Below are positions 32,526 to 41,018 of a stretch of DNA of 64,000 nt, in pieces. Positions within the stretch are counted from its first letter, which is position 1, and each line of letters opens with the position of its first letter. Both the position numbers and the translations under genes were made by a program. The notes beneath the pieces were generated by a model, which was not told where the DNA came from, searched no databases, and saw only the letters and a program-made list of their open reading frames with translations. This DNA comes from SCN-70-22 sp046327755 (lineage in GTDB: Bacteria > Gemmatimonadota > Gemmatimonadetes > Gemmatimonadales > Gemmatimonadaceae): the NCBI GenBank assembly GCA_046327755.1, contig JAXLXW010000006.1, forward strand, positions 186,001 through 250,000. Reading direction: 5' to 3'.

Positions 32526-35500
32526 ATGCTGATCTCGGATTTTGCGATCAAGCGACCCATGATCACCATCGTCTCGATGGTGGCATTGGTCGCGTTCGGG
32601 CTGGTCGCGCTGCTCAAGCTGCAGACCGACGAGTTCCCGGACGTGGCGCCACCGTTCGTGTCGGTGGGGCTGATCTATCCCGGCGCCTCGCCTGACGGCG
32701 TGGAGAGCGAGATCCTCGACCCGGTCGAGGAGGCGATCTCCTCGATCGCCGGGGTGAAGCACGTGAACGGCCGCGCCGAAGACGGCTTCGGCTTCATCAT
32801 GGTCGAGTTCAACTTCGGGAAGCCGCTGACCGAGGCGACGCAGGACATTCGCGACGCCATCAGCGGGATCCGCCAGGACCTCCCGGCGGAACTCGAGGAG
32901 CCGATCATCAAGAAGTTCAACGACACCGACCTGCCGATCGTGTCGCTGGCGCTCAACTCGTCGACGTTGTCGACGGCGGAGCTGACGCGCATCGCCGACC
33001 CTGGAATCACGCGCGAGTTGCGCTCGATCTCCGGCGTGGCCGAGGTGACGGTTCCCGGCAAGCTCGAGCGCGAGCTGACCGTGGAACTCAAGCCCGAGGC
33101 GTTGCAGGCGTCGGGAGTGGCGGTGTCGCAGGTGGTGGCGGCGTTGCAGCTGCAGAACCTCGCGGCCCCGGTGGGGAACGTGAAGGGGGCGCTGGACGAG
33201 AAGTCGATCCGCCTCAAGGGGCGCCTGGTCGAGCCGCGCGAGTTCGAGCAGATCGTCATCACCGAGCGCAACGGGCAGTTGGTGCGCCTGGGACAGGTGG
33301 CGACGGTGAAGGACGCGACCGAAGAGCAGCGCACGCTGGCGCTCTTCACCGACAGCCTGGGACGCACCAAGGAGTCGGTGGGGATCAACGTCAAGAAGTC
33401 GAAGGGCTACAGCACCACCGACGTGGCGCAGCAGGTCATCGCCCGCATCAAGAACCTGGAGAAGACGCTCCCGCCGGGGACGCAGATCGACATCATCAAG
33501 AATGCCGGCGTCAACGTCACCAACTCCGTGCGCAACGTGCAGGAGACGCTCGTCGAGGGGGCGTTGCTCACGGTGCTCGTCGTCTTCCTCTTCCTCAACT
33601 CGTGGCGCTCGACGGTCATCACGGGGCTCGCGCTCCCGGTGTCGGTGCTCGCCTCGTTCATCGCCGTGTGGACGCTGGGATTCAACCTGGAGACGATGTC
33701 GCTGCTGGGGCTCTCGCTCGCCATCGGCATCCTCATCGACGACGCCATCGTGGTGCGCGAGAACATCGTGCGACACGTGGAGATGGGAAAAGACCACTAC
33801 ACGGCGGCACGTGAAGGGACGGACGAGATCGGGCTCGCCGTCGCGGCAACGACCTTCTCCATCCTCGCCGTCTTCGTCCCCATCGCCTTCATGCCCGGGA
33901 TGAGCGGACAGTGGTTCAAGCCGTTCGCGCTGACGATCGCCTGTTCGGTGCTCGTCTCGCTCTTCGTGTCGTTCTCGCTCGACCCGATGCTCTCGGCGTA
34001 CTGGCCCGATCCGCATCTCGAGGAGCACCAGAAGAGCGCGCTGACCAAGGCGCTCGACAAGTTCAACCTGTGGTTCAACAAGCTGTCGGGGCGCTATCGC
34101 CGCGTGATCGCGTGGGCGCTCGACCATCGCTGGTCGGTGGTGGCGATCTCGGTCGGGACGTTCATCTTCGCGCTGGCGATGCCGGCGATCAAGATCGGGA
34201 ACCGCACGCTCGTCGGGACGCAGTTCTTCCCGAGCGACGACAACGCCGAGTTCAACGTGAAGGTCGAGACGCCGCCGGGGTCCAACCTGGATTACACGCG
34301 GCTCAAGACCGAGGAAGTCGTGCGCGTCATTGCGCGGCACAAGGACGTGGTGCGCTACTCGATGTCGTCGCTCGGCGCCGAGGGGAGTTCGGCGGTCGAC
34401 CTGAGTGCCATCTATGTGAAGATGGTGCCCAAGGACAAGCGCACGATCGGCGTCGAGGCCTTCTGCAACCAGCTGCGCGACGAGCTGGCGTCGGTGGGCG
34501 GGGCGAACATCTCCGTCTATGCAACGGACTGGGGTGGCGGACGCAAGCAGGTGGCGATCGAGATGCGCTCCAACGATGCGGCGAAGCTGGCCGACGCCTC
34601 GCAGCGCTCGCTCGCCGCCGTGCGTGCGGTGCCGAACGCCGTCGACGTGTCGCTCTCGTCCAAGGGGCAGAAGCCCGAGCTGAGCGTGGAGCTCAACCGC
34701 GGATTGGCCGGCTCGTTAGGGCTCACCGTGGGGCAGATTGCGCAGTCGTTGCGCCCGGCCTTTGCCGGGATCGACGCCGGCGACTGGCAGGACCCGAGCG
34801 GCGAGATGCGCGACGTGGTCGTGCGGCTGGCGCCGGAATCGCGTCGCCGGGCATCGGACCTGCGCCAGCTCCCGCTGGTGGTCCCGGGGCCTGACGGCGC
34901 GCCGAGCACCCTCCCGCTGGGGCAGGTGGCGCAGATCGAGGAAGGGGTTGGCCCGGCGGTCATCAACCATCTCGACCGCGATCGCGTGGTGAACGTGGAG
35001 TTCAACGTGGCCGGGCGGTCGGTGGGCGAGGTCTCAGCCGACGCGCAGGCGGCCATCGCCGCACTCAACCTGGGGTCGGACATCAAGGTCACGCTCGGGG
35101 CCGAGGCGCAGCAGCAGAGCGAGCTGTTCGGGCAGATCTTCCTGGCGCTCGGCACGGCGATCCTGCTGATGTACCTCATCCTCGTCATGCAGTTCGGGTC
35201 GTTCCTCGATCCGCTGGCGATCATGATGTCGTTGCCGCTGTCGCTGATTGGCGTGATGCTGGGACTCGCCGTCTCGAACAACACCATCAACCTGATGTCG
35301 CTCATCGGCGTCATCCTGCTGATGGGGATCGTGGCCAAGAACGCGATCCTGCTCATCGATTTCTCCAAGTGGGCACGTGAGCAACAGGGGCTGCCGCTGC
35401 GCGAGGCGCTGATCGAGGCCGGCGCGATTCGCCTGCGTCCGATCCTGATGACGACGTTCGCGCTCATCGCGGGGATGCTCCCCATCGCGCTCGGGCGTGG

Positions 35501-35708
35501 CGAGGGGTCGCAGTTCCGCGCGCCGTTAGGCGTGGCGGTGATCGGCGGCGTGATCACGTCGACGCTCCTCACGCTCGTCGCGATCCCGACGTTCTACGAG
35601 ATCCTGGACGAGATGCGCGGCTTCTTCTCCCGCATCTTCGGCTTCCGCGTGTCGCAGCAGACGGCGGAGCACCCGGTGGCCGGGGCGGCGCCGGTGGCCG
35701 GGGACTAG
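32526..35708 (+). CDS. RND multidrug efflux pump, HAE1 family
   Basis: This 1060-residue inner-membrane pump of the AcrB/MexB type exports hydrophobic compounds using the proton gradient. It starts MLISDFAIKRPMITIVSMVA as in HAE1 pumps. Helix 4 carries the proton-relay aspartates in GILIDDAIVVREN (Asp405, Asp406). The duplicated architecture is complete: two sets of six helices with two large periplasmic loops, ending in RPILMTTFALIAGMLPIAL and a hydrophilic tail. It is full length for the family. It forms an operon with tetR, the TolC-family gene and the adaptor. Substrate cannot be predicted. Confidence 0.93.
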   Translation: MLISDFAIKRPMITIVSMVALVAFGLVALLKLQTDEFPDVAPPFVSVGLIYPGASPDGVESEILDPVEEAISSIAGVKHVNGRAEDGFGFIMVEFNFGKPLTEATQDIRDAISGIRQDLPAELEEPIIKKFNDTDLPIVSLALNSSTLSTAELTRIADPGITRELRSISGVAEVTVPGKLERELTVELKPEALQASGVAVSQVVAALQLQNLAAPVGNVKGALDEKSIRLKGRLVEPREFEQIVITERNGQLVRLGQVATVKDATEEQRTLALFTDSLGRTKESVGINVKKSKGYSTTDVAQQVIARIKNLEKTLPPGTQIDIIKNAGVNVTNSVRNVQETLVEGALLTVLVVFLFLNSWRSTVITGLALPVSVLASFIAVWTLGFNLETMSLLGLSLAIGILIDDAIVVRENIVRHVEMGKDHYTAAREGTDEIGLAVAATTFSILAVFVPIAFMPGMSGQWFKPFALTIACSVLVSLFVSFSLDPMLSAYWPDPHLEEHQKSALTKALDKFNLWFNKLSGRYRRVIAWALDHRWSVVAISVGTFIFALAMPAIKIGNRTLVGTQFFPSDDNAEFNVKVETPPGSNLDYTRLKTEEVVRVIARHKDVVRYSMSSLGAEGSSAVDLSAIYVKMVPKDKRTIGVEAFCNQLRDELASVGGANISVYATDWGGGRKQVAIEMRSNDAAKLADASQRSLAAVRAVPNAVDVSLSSKGQKPELSVELNRGLAGSLGLTVGQIAQSLRPAFAGIDAGDWQDPSGEMRDVVVRLAPESRRRASDLRQLPLVVPGPDGAPSTLPLGQVAQIEEGVGPAVINHLDRDRVVNVEFNVAGRSVGEVSADAQAAIAALNLGSDIKVTLGAEAQQQSELFGQIFLALGTAILLMYLILVMQFGSFLDPLAIMMSLPLSLIGVMLGLAVSNNTINLMSLIGVILLMGIVAKNAILLIDFSKWAREQQGLPLREALIEAGAIRLRPILMTTFALIAGMLPIALGRGEGSQFRAPLGVAVIGGVITSTLLTLVAIPTFYEILDEMRGFFSRIFGFRVSQQTAEHPVAGAAPVAGD

Positions 35709-35713
35709 GGGCG

Positions 35714-35734
35714 GACGGGAGACGGGAGACGGGA
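35714..35734 (+). repeat. GACGGGA tandem array (3 units) after the RND pump stop
   Basis: Three perfect 7-base units GACGGGA begin five bases after the pump stop codon and lead directly into a terminator hairpin. The same unit occurs in six other intergenic spots of this window. Confidence 0.8.
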
Positions 35735-35772
35735 ACGCCCCCGGCCGCATCGCGGCCGGGGGCGTTCCCTTT
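35731..35772 (+). terminator. Terminator of the efflux operon
   Basis: Eighteen-base arms (35731-35748 and 35752-35769) with loop ATC are perfectly complementary. They are followed by TTTGG. It is directly downstream of the RND pump. Confidence 0.8.
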
Positions 35773-35949
35773 GGCGGCGGGGGCGGGAAACGACTCCTGG
35801 GGTATGCTGGGGGGTCGTGGAAACCCGCACGGTGGGGGGCGCGGTTTCGACTTGTCGGGAGCGGTGATGTGCTCTCTTTTCATGTGTCCGCGTGTCCGGC
35901 GGCCCGACAGCTGCCGGCGATGCGATCCACCCGTGCCTTGAGGTCAGCC

Positions 35950-36564
35950 ATGCAGCTGCAGTGCCCCGTTCTGCCCCCGCGTCCCCCGTTTGCCTCGCGC
36001 CGCACTCGAATCGAACTGGTGTTGCGCCGGGCGGTGGCCTTCTTCGCCGTTCTCTCTGCCGGCGCGTATCTGGCGGCGTGCGGCGGTGGCGGCGAGGGCG
36101 GCGGAGGAGGGGGCGAAGGGGGCGGGGGGGCGAGCGGAGCGGCGGCCAAGGCCGAGGGACGGACGGAGCCTGCGACGACAGCGGCCGCCGGGCCGCACGG
36201 CGGGATGCTCGTCCCGATCGGTGGCGGGGCCTACCACCTCGAATTCGTCGTCGACACGGCGGAGACGGCGGTCTTCGCGCACGTGCTGGATGCCACCGGA
36301 CGCACGCCGGTGCGGGTGGCGCAGCCCCGGATCGACCTCAAGATGCTCGACCTCGTGGAAGGGAATGTGGAGGTCTTCCTGGTGCTGGCGGCCAAGCCGG
36401 ACCTCAAGGCCGGCGAGAAGGAGGGGGATACCCCGACCTTCCTTGGATTCGCCCCCGAACTCAAGGGACGCGGCCACTTCCGCGCCGTGGTGCAACGCGT
36501 CGAGGTTGGAGGAAAGGTCTACACCGACATCCCGGTCACGTATCCCGCCGCGGCGCGTCCCTAG
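35950..36564 (+). CDS. Gly-rich lipoprotein of unknown function
   Basis: This 204-residue protein has a lipoprotein-type signal: a basic start, FFAVLSAGAYLAAC with the lipobox cysteine, then an extreme Gly/Glu tract (GGGGEGGGGGGEGGGGASG). The mature domain (about 95-204) is beta-rich and unrecognised. The segment GPHGGMLVPIGGGAYHLEFVV resembles a copper/metal-binding HGG type motif only loosely. The ATG at 35950 is preferred because GAGG lies nine bases upstream. It is followed by the DedA gene after 33 bases, same strand. Function unknown; likely periplasmic face or outer membrane. Confidence 0.72.
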   Translation: MQLQCPVLPPRPPFASRRTRIELVLRRAVAFFAVLSAGAYLAACGGGGEGGGGGGEGGGGASGAAAKAEGRTEPATTAAAGPHGGMLVPIGGGAYHLEFVVDTAETAVFAHVLDATGRTPVRVAQPRIDLKMLDLVEGNVEVFLVLAAKPDLKAGEKEGDTPTFLGFAPELKGRGHFRAVVQRVEVGGKVYTDIPVTYPAAARP

Positions 36565-36597
36565 GGTGTCATCCGCCGTGCCGCTGCCGTCTGCCTG

Positions 36598-37212
36598 ATG
36601 CTGCCCGTCCCGCCTGCCCTCATCGACGTCCTGTCGCTCACCGCGTTGAGCGAGCGCTGGGCGTACCTGACGTTAGGCGTGTCGTCCCTCGTGACGGAGG
36701 AGCTGGCGCCGCTGCTGGGGGGCTTTGCGGCGGAGCAGGGGCACCTGCGCTTCGTGGCGGTCGTGCTGGCCTGCGCGACCGGGGTGTTCGTCCTCTCGTC
36801 GGCGTGCTACCTGCTGGGGCGCTGGCGGGCGGCGTGGGTGCGCCTCAAGCTGCGCAACTCGCCGCCGCTCGTGCGCAAGGTGCTGAGCGCGATGCGGTGG
36901 AACCCGTGGCGCAGCACCTTCATTTCGCGCTTTGTCTTCGGGGGGCGCATCGCCTTGCCGCTGGCGTGCGGCGCTGCGCACGTCCCGCCGTGGATCTTCT
37001 TCACCGGGACCGCCATCGCGTCGCTGGTGTGGGCGGCGCTGCTGGCGGGGATGGGGTGGGCCTTTGGCGAGGCGGCGGTGCTGGTCGTGGGCGAGGTGCG
37101 GAAATTCGAGGGGCCGGTGGCGGTGCTCCTCGTTGCGCTGGGGGCGGGGGGTTGGTGGTGGCTGCGGAAGCGACAGCAGCGACCGCCGGCGCAGGTGCGG
37201 GACGGGGCGTAG
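36598..37212 (+). CDS. DedA-family membrane protein
   Basis: This 204-residue protein resembles DedA/VTT (SNARE-associated Golgi) proteins, some of which flip undecaprenyl phosphate or phospholipids. The characteristic FISRFVFGGRIALPLACGAAHVPP block and a GxxG-type helix near the C-terminus are present. Several hydrophobic segments are visible, including the first with TEELAPLLGG. It ends in a short basic tail. It follows the Gly-rich lipoprotein in the same direction and converges with the response regulator gene. No regulatory site was seen. Confidence 0.8.
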   Translation: MLPVPPALIDVLSLTALSERWAYLTLGVSSLVTEELAPLLGGFAAEQGHLRFVAVVLACATGVFVLSSACYLLGRWRAAWVRLKLRNSPPLVRKVLSAMRWNPWRSTFISRFVFGGRIALPLACGAAHVPPWIFFTGTAIASLVWAALLAGMGWAFGEAAVLVVGEVRKFEGPVAVLLVALGAGGWWWLRKRQQRPPAQVRDGA

Positions 37213-37233
37213 CGCTCCGCGCAGCCCGCGGCG

Positions 37234-37614
37234 TTAGGCGTCCGGCCCCCGCCCCAACGCCCGCGTCACCGCATCGTACAGCTGGTCCGGCAGGAACGGC
37301 TTGGCCAGGACCACCGTCGCCCCCAGGTCACCCGCTGAGTCGAGCGCGAGGAACGACGCGCGCGAGTCGCCCCCGGAAACCGCGACGATCGGCAACCCCG
37401 GGTCGCGCGCGCGGAACGCCATGATCGCCTCGATGCCGTCCACATTCGGCATGTAGAGGTCGGTCACCACGACATCGGGACGCTCGCGCTCCCACACCTC
37501 CAACCCCTCCGCGCCGTCACGCGCGACCACCACGTCGTGCCCCTTGGACCGCAGGGCGCGCGACATGAGTGCACGCAGCGCTTCGTCGTCCTCGATGACC
37601 AGGATCTTTGCCAT
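37234..37614 (-). CDS. Stand-alone response-regulator receiver protein
   Basis: This 126-residue CheY-like receiver has the acidic pocket of VIEDDEALR, the phosphoacceptor Asp52 in TDLYMPNVDG, a Thr/Ser-type switch region near VAVSGGD, and the conserved Lys105 of LAKPF. There is no output domain, so it acts by protein contact or as a phosphorelay intermediate. The ATG at 37614 is followed directly by AKILVIEDD; an ATG at 37632 would add six residues. The TAA stop lies inside the CCTAACG motif. No kinase is adjacent. An inverted repeat GTCAA-ACG-TTGAC lies a few bases upstream of the start. Confidence 0.9.
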   Translation of the reverse strand: MAKILVIEDDEALRALMSRALRSKGHDVVVARDGAEGLEVWERERPDVVVTDLYMPNVDGIEAIMAFRARDPGLPIVAVSGGDSRASFLALDSAGDLGATVVLAKPFLPDQLYDAVTRALGRGPDA

Positions 37615-37759
37615 GCCAATGAAAAGCGTCAAACGTTGACGTCGCCGTTCACGTGCGAACGGCCACGTGCCTGTCGCAATCTACACGACCGAACCGGGTC
37701 AAGCGCCACGCTGACGCCCGAGCACGATGAATGATTCCCAACCGCAGCGGCGCGCGCCG

Positions 37760-38767
37760 CTACCCTGCGTCGGTCGCCGCGACCGGGAACTCGTCGGTCT
37801 TGAGCGTCGCGCGCGCTGGAGGGCCCGAGGCCCCGAACGACACGATGAGCGCCACCGCCCCCACGATGATGGCAGAGGCGATGAGCATGCGCAGCGTCAG
37901 CGTCTCGCCCGCGAAGGCCCACCCGAGGAGCACCGCGACGACCGGGTTCACATAGGCGTAGGTGGAGACGCGGGCCGGCGTCGACACGGTGAGGAGGTAC
38001 ATGTACGCCGAGAAGGCGATGAGCGACCCGAAGGTCAACAGGTAAAGAAACGACCACCAGGCGATGGCGGGGGTCTCGCGCCACACCCAGCCGTCCCACT
38101 GCCCGGTAAGCGCCGAGACGACGGAGAGGATCGCCCCGCCGCAGATCATCTGCATCCCGCTCAGGAGCTGCGGCGAGGCGGGGCGCGGCGCCGTCCGCGC
38201 GTAGAGCGACCCGGCGGCCCACACCGCCGTCCCTCCGATGATCGCCGCGGCGCCGCCAAGGTTCACGCCGCCGCTCGCGCGCCCGCCCCCTCCCACGAGG
38301 TTGCCGAGCCCGACCAGGATCCCCAATCCCACCAAGCCAAGCACGAGCCCGGCCAGAACCCCTACATGCGGCCGCCGCTCGCGATGCGCGAGCCACTCGA
38401 ACAGCACCATCCAGCACGGCGTGACGGCGACGAGGAGCGAGGCGACCCCCGAGGGGATGAGCCGTTCGGACCAGGCGACGCCCGCGTTGGATGTCATGAG
38501 CATCACGCCGACGATGGCCGCCGAGCGCCAGTGGATCCCACGCGGCGGCTCGGCGCCGCGCAGACGGCCGTAGGCGTAGAGGATGAGCCCCGCGAGGAGG
38601 AACCGCGCCCCCGCCATCCCTAACGGTGGAATGAAGGCGACGGCGTACTTGATGAAGAGGTACGTCGACCCCCACAGGAGGTACACCGCGGCGAAGGCCG
38701 CGACGATCGTCGCTCGCGAGTGGTGCGCGTGATGCGCGTGATGTGGGTGATGTGCGTTGCCGGTCAT
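37760..38767 (-). CDS. EamA/DMT-family transporter with a His-rich N-terminus
   Basis: This 335-residue carrier of the drug/metabolite transporter superfamily has two EamA repeats and about ten hydrophobic segments. Characteristic pieces are LLWGSTYLFIKYAVAFIPPL, SGVASLLVAVTPCWMVLFEWL and STYAYVNPVVAVLLGW. It would export amino acids or similar metabolites. The N-terminus, before the first helix, is NAHHPHHAHHAHHSR, an unusual histidine cluster that could bind metal. The start overlaps the stop of the ABC-2 permease gene as ATGA, giving translational coupling. It is the last gene of the leftward ABC cluster. Confidence 0.85.
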   Translation of the reverse strand: MTGNAHHPHHAHHAHHSRATIVAAFAAVYLLWGSTYLFIKYAVAFIPPLGMAGARFLLAGLILYAYGRLRGAEPPRGIHWRSAAIVGVMLMTSNAGVAWSERLIPSGVASLLVAVTPCWMVLFEWLAHRERRPHVGVLAGLVLGLVGLGILVGLGNLVGGGGRASGGVNLGGAAAIIGGTAVWAAGSLYARTAPRPASPQLLSGMQMICGGAILSVVSALTGQWDGWVWRETPAIAWWSFLYLLTFGSLIAFSAYMYLLTVSTPARVSTYAYVNPVVAVLLGWAFAGETLTLRMLIASAIIVGAVALIVSFGASGPPARATLKTDEFPVAATDAG

Positions 38768-39882
38768 CGCCACCGGAAGATGCGCAGCGCGACCACGAAG
38801 CACGTCACCAGCCAGGCGCCCATGATCGCCAGCTCGCCGCTCACCGCGGCGAAGCCTCCCCCCTGCAGCATGTTGAGGCGCATGGCGTCCACCACCGCGG
38901 TGAGCGGGAGTGCCTGCACCAGCGGCTGCACCGCATCGGGGAAGTTGGTGGCGGCAAAGAAGACGCCGGAGCCGACCCACATGGGGAGCATGATGAAGTT
39001 CATCAGCCCCGAAGCCCCCTCGAGCGTGCGCGGGCGCGCGGCGACCAGGAGGCCCAGCGCGCCAAAGGTCAGCGTCCCCATCACGCAGATGACGGCGAAG
39101 GTAGGGAGCGGCCCGCGCATGGGGACCTTGAAGACGAGCGCGCCGAACGTGACGATGAAGACGACCTCCACCACCATCATCGCCAGGCGCATGAGGAGGA
39201 AGGAGAGGAGGTACTGGGCGCGCGACATCGGGGTGGCGAGGAGCCGCTTGAGGAGCTTCTTGCGCCGCGCATCGACGATGCCGAAGCCGAGCCCCCAGAT
39301 CCCGCCCCCCATGAGGTTCATTGCGAGGAGTCCAGGGAGGACAAAATCGATGTAGCGCGAGCCGCGTTCGCTCACCAGCGTCTCGCGCACCGCCACGGGG
39401 TCGCGACGCCCAGCCGCCTGCTGCAACGCGCGATCGACGAGCAGTCGTGCCGTGCGCGCCTCGGCACGCGCATCGTCGTAGCGGTACTCGGCCGTGGCGC
39501 TGTCGCGCGGGACGACGACGAGCGCCACGCGCCCAATGCGGAGCGCCGTGGCGGCGGCGGTGTCGTCCAGCGCCTCCACCACCAGCGACGAGTCGCGCGA
39601 CAGCGCGGTGCGCAGCGCGTCGGCGCCGGGGGCGCTGGCCAGCACCGCGACCTTGGCCACCTCCGCCGGGCGCGAGCGGAAGGCGATCCCCAGCCCCGAG
39701 GCGAGAAGGATCGGGAAGACGAAGCTCCAGAACACCGCTTCCGGCTCGCGGAGGAACTCGCGGAAGCGGGCCAGCGTGAGCTGCAACAACGGCGACAGTG
39801 AACCGTCGCGCGCGGAGGATGGCGGCGTGGCGTCCGGCGGAGTCGTTGCGCCGGTCGGTGCGGGCGGGGCGCTCATCGTCAT
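38764..39882 (-). CDS. ABC-2 type transporter permease
   Basis: This 372-residue inner-membrane protein is the permease partner of the adjacent ATPase. The first membrane helix is in PEAVFWSFVFPILLASGLG. A soluble extracytoplasmic region of about 130 residues follows. The remaining helices include DFVLPGLLAMNLMGGGIWGLGFGIVD (split family block) and TFGALGLLVAARPRT. It is of the ABC-2/NatB type, which exports drugs, lipids or sodium. The N-terminal 35 residues are Pro/Ala/Thr-rich and cytosolic. The start overlaps the end of the ATPase gene region, separated by eight bases of overlap, and its stop overlaps the EamA start. Substrate unknown. Confidence 0.85.
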   Translation of the reverse strand: MTMSAPPAPTGATTPPDATPPSSARDGSLSPLLQLTLARFREFLREPEAVFWSFVFPILLASGLGIAFRSRPAEVAKVAVLASAPGADALRTALSRDSSLVVEALDDTAAATALRIGRVALVVVPRDSATAEYRYDDARAEARTARLLVDRALQQAAGRRDPVAVRETLVSERGSRYIDFVLPGLLAMNLMGGGIWGLGFGIVDARRKKLLKRLLATPMSRAQYLLSFLLMRLAMMVVEVVFIVTFGALVFKVPMRGPLPTFAVICVMGTLTFGALGLLVAARPRTLEGASGLMNFIMLPMWVGSGVFFAATNFPDAVQPLVQALPLTAVVDAMRLNMLQGGGFAAVSGELAIMGAWLVTCFVVALRIFRWR

Positions 39883-39889
39883 GGGTGGG

Positions 39890-40837
39890 TCACGCCTCGC
39901 GCAGGTGACGTCCGGTGAGCGAGACGAAGACGTCCTCGAGCGTGGGCGAGTGCGTGCGCAGCTCGGTGAGCCGGAACGCGTGCCGCGCAATGAGGGCGAG
40001 GAGTGCGGGGATCGTCTCGTGCGCGGCGGCGACCTGCAGCGTGTGGATGGCGCCGTCGCTGCGGGCGCGGATCACTCCGGGGAGTGCCGCCAGCTCGTCG
40101 GGCGGCAGCGTCTCCCCATCGCCCACGGCGCACTCCACCACCTGCTCCGCGCCTAACGACCGGATGAGCTCGCGCGGGGTGCCGAGGGCGATGACCTGCC
40201 CGCGGTCGACGATGGCGATGCGGTCGCAGAGGCGCTCCGCTTCGTCCATGTAGTGCGTGGTGAGCATGATCGTCGTCCCGGCGGCGCGCAGCCGTTCCAC
40301 CAGCTCCCACAGCTGGCGTCGCGACTGCGGGTCGAGCCCGGTCGTCGGTTCGTCGAGGAAGACGAGCGCTGGGTCGCCGGCCAGCGCGCAGGCGACCGAA
40401 AGGCGCTGCTTCTGCCCGCCGGACAGCGTGCTCACGCGGGCATTGGCCTTCTCCTCCAGCTGCACGCGGGCGATCACCTCGGCGACCGACGGCCCGCTGC
40501 GGTAGAACGACCGGAAGAGGCGCACCGTCTCGGCGACCGTGAGCTTGTCGGCGAACTGCGTTTCCTGCAGCTGCACGCCGAGGCGCTGGCGCAGGGCGTC
40601 TTCGTCGGTGGCCCAGCGCAGGCCGAGGACGATCACGTCGCCGCCGTCGGCGTCGAGGATCCCCTCGCAGATCTCGATGGTCGTCGTCTTGCCGGCGCCG
40701 TTGGGGCCCAGGAGGCCGAAGCACTCGCCGGCGCGCACCTGGAGGTCGAGCCCGTTGACCGCGACGACGTCGCCGTAGCGCTTGTGGAGGGCGCGGACGT
40801 CGAGGGCGAGGGGGGCGGGGGGCATGGGGGGAACCAT
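39890..40837 (-). CDS. ABC transporter ATPase
   Basis: This 315-residue ATPase energises the adjacent permease. It carries Walker A GPNGAGKTTT, the Q-loop LQETQF, the signature LSGGQKQRL, Walker B ALVFLDEPTTGLDP and the H-loop LTTHYMDEAE. The C-terminal 80 residues form an extension common in CcmA/NatA-type subunits. The ATG at 40837 (or 40825) is the likely start; frames further upstream run into the octamer repeat. It is the first gene of the ATPase-permease-EamA run. The adjacent tandem repeat lies directly upstream. Confidence 0.93.
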   Translation of the reverse strand: MVPPMPPAPLALDVRALHKRYGDVVAVNGLDLQVRAGECFGLLGPNGAGKTTTIEICEGILDADGGDVIVLGLRWATDEDALRQRLGVQLQETQFADKLTVAETVRLFRSFYRSGPSVAEVIARVQLEEKANARVSTLSGGQKQRLSVACALAGDPALVFLDEPTTGLDPQSRRQLWELVERLRAAGTTIMLTTHYMDEAERLCDRIAIVDRGQVIALGTPRELIRSLGAEQVVECAVGDGETLPPDELAALPGVIRARSDGAIHTLQVAAAHETIPALLALIARHAFRLTELRTHSPTLEDVFVSLTGRHLREA

Positions 40838-40849
40838 AGCGCGGGAGCA

Positions 40850-40889
40850 AGAAGACGAGAAGACGAGGGGACGCGAGGACGAAAAGACA
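40850..40889 (+). repeat. Degenerate 8-mer tandem array upstream of the ABC ATPase gene
   Basis: Five 8-base units of the type AGAAGACG (with AGGGGACG, CGAGGACG and AAAAGACA variants) lie 12 bases upstream of the ATPase start codon. Read toward the gene, the units are CGTCTTCT. The same type of array occurs at 62590 and 62721. Confidence 0.7.
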
Positions 40890-41018
40890 GGAACAGTCCC
40901 TGCTGTCGGGAAACGCGCCACTCCCGCGCCTCGTAGGTTGTAGCAGATTCTCGCGGGATAGTCGGCGCCGTTGGATCGCGCCTGGCCGCCCGCAGCGTGT
41001 CCACCTCACCCCCCGCAC

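Noticed and set aside
31326..34340. Antisense open frame of 1004 codons opposite the efflux operon
   Set aside because: Composition is His/Arg/Asp-rich shadow sequence. The plus strand encodes complete adaptor and RND proteins there.
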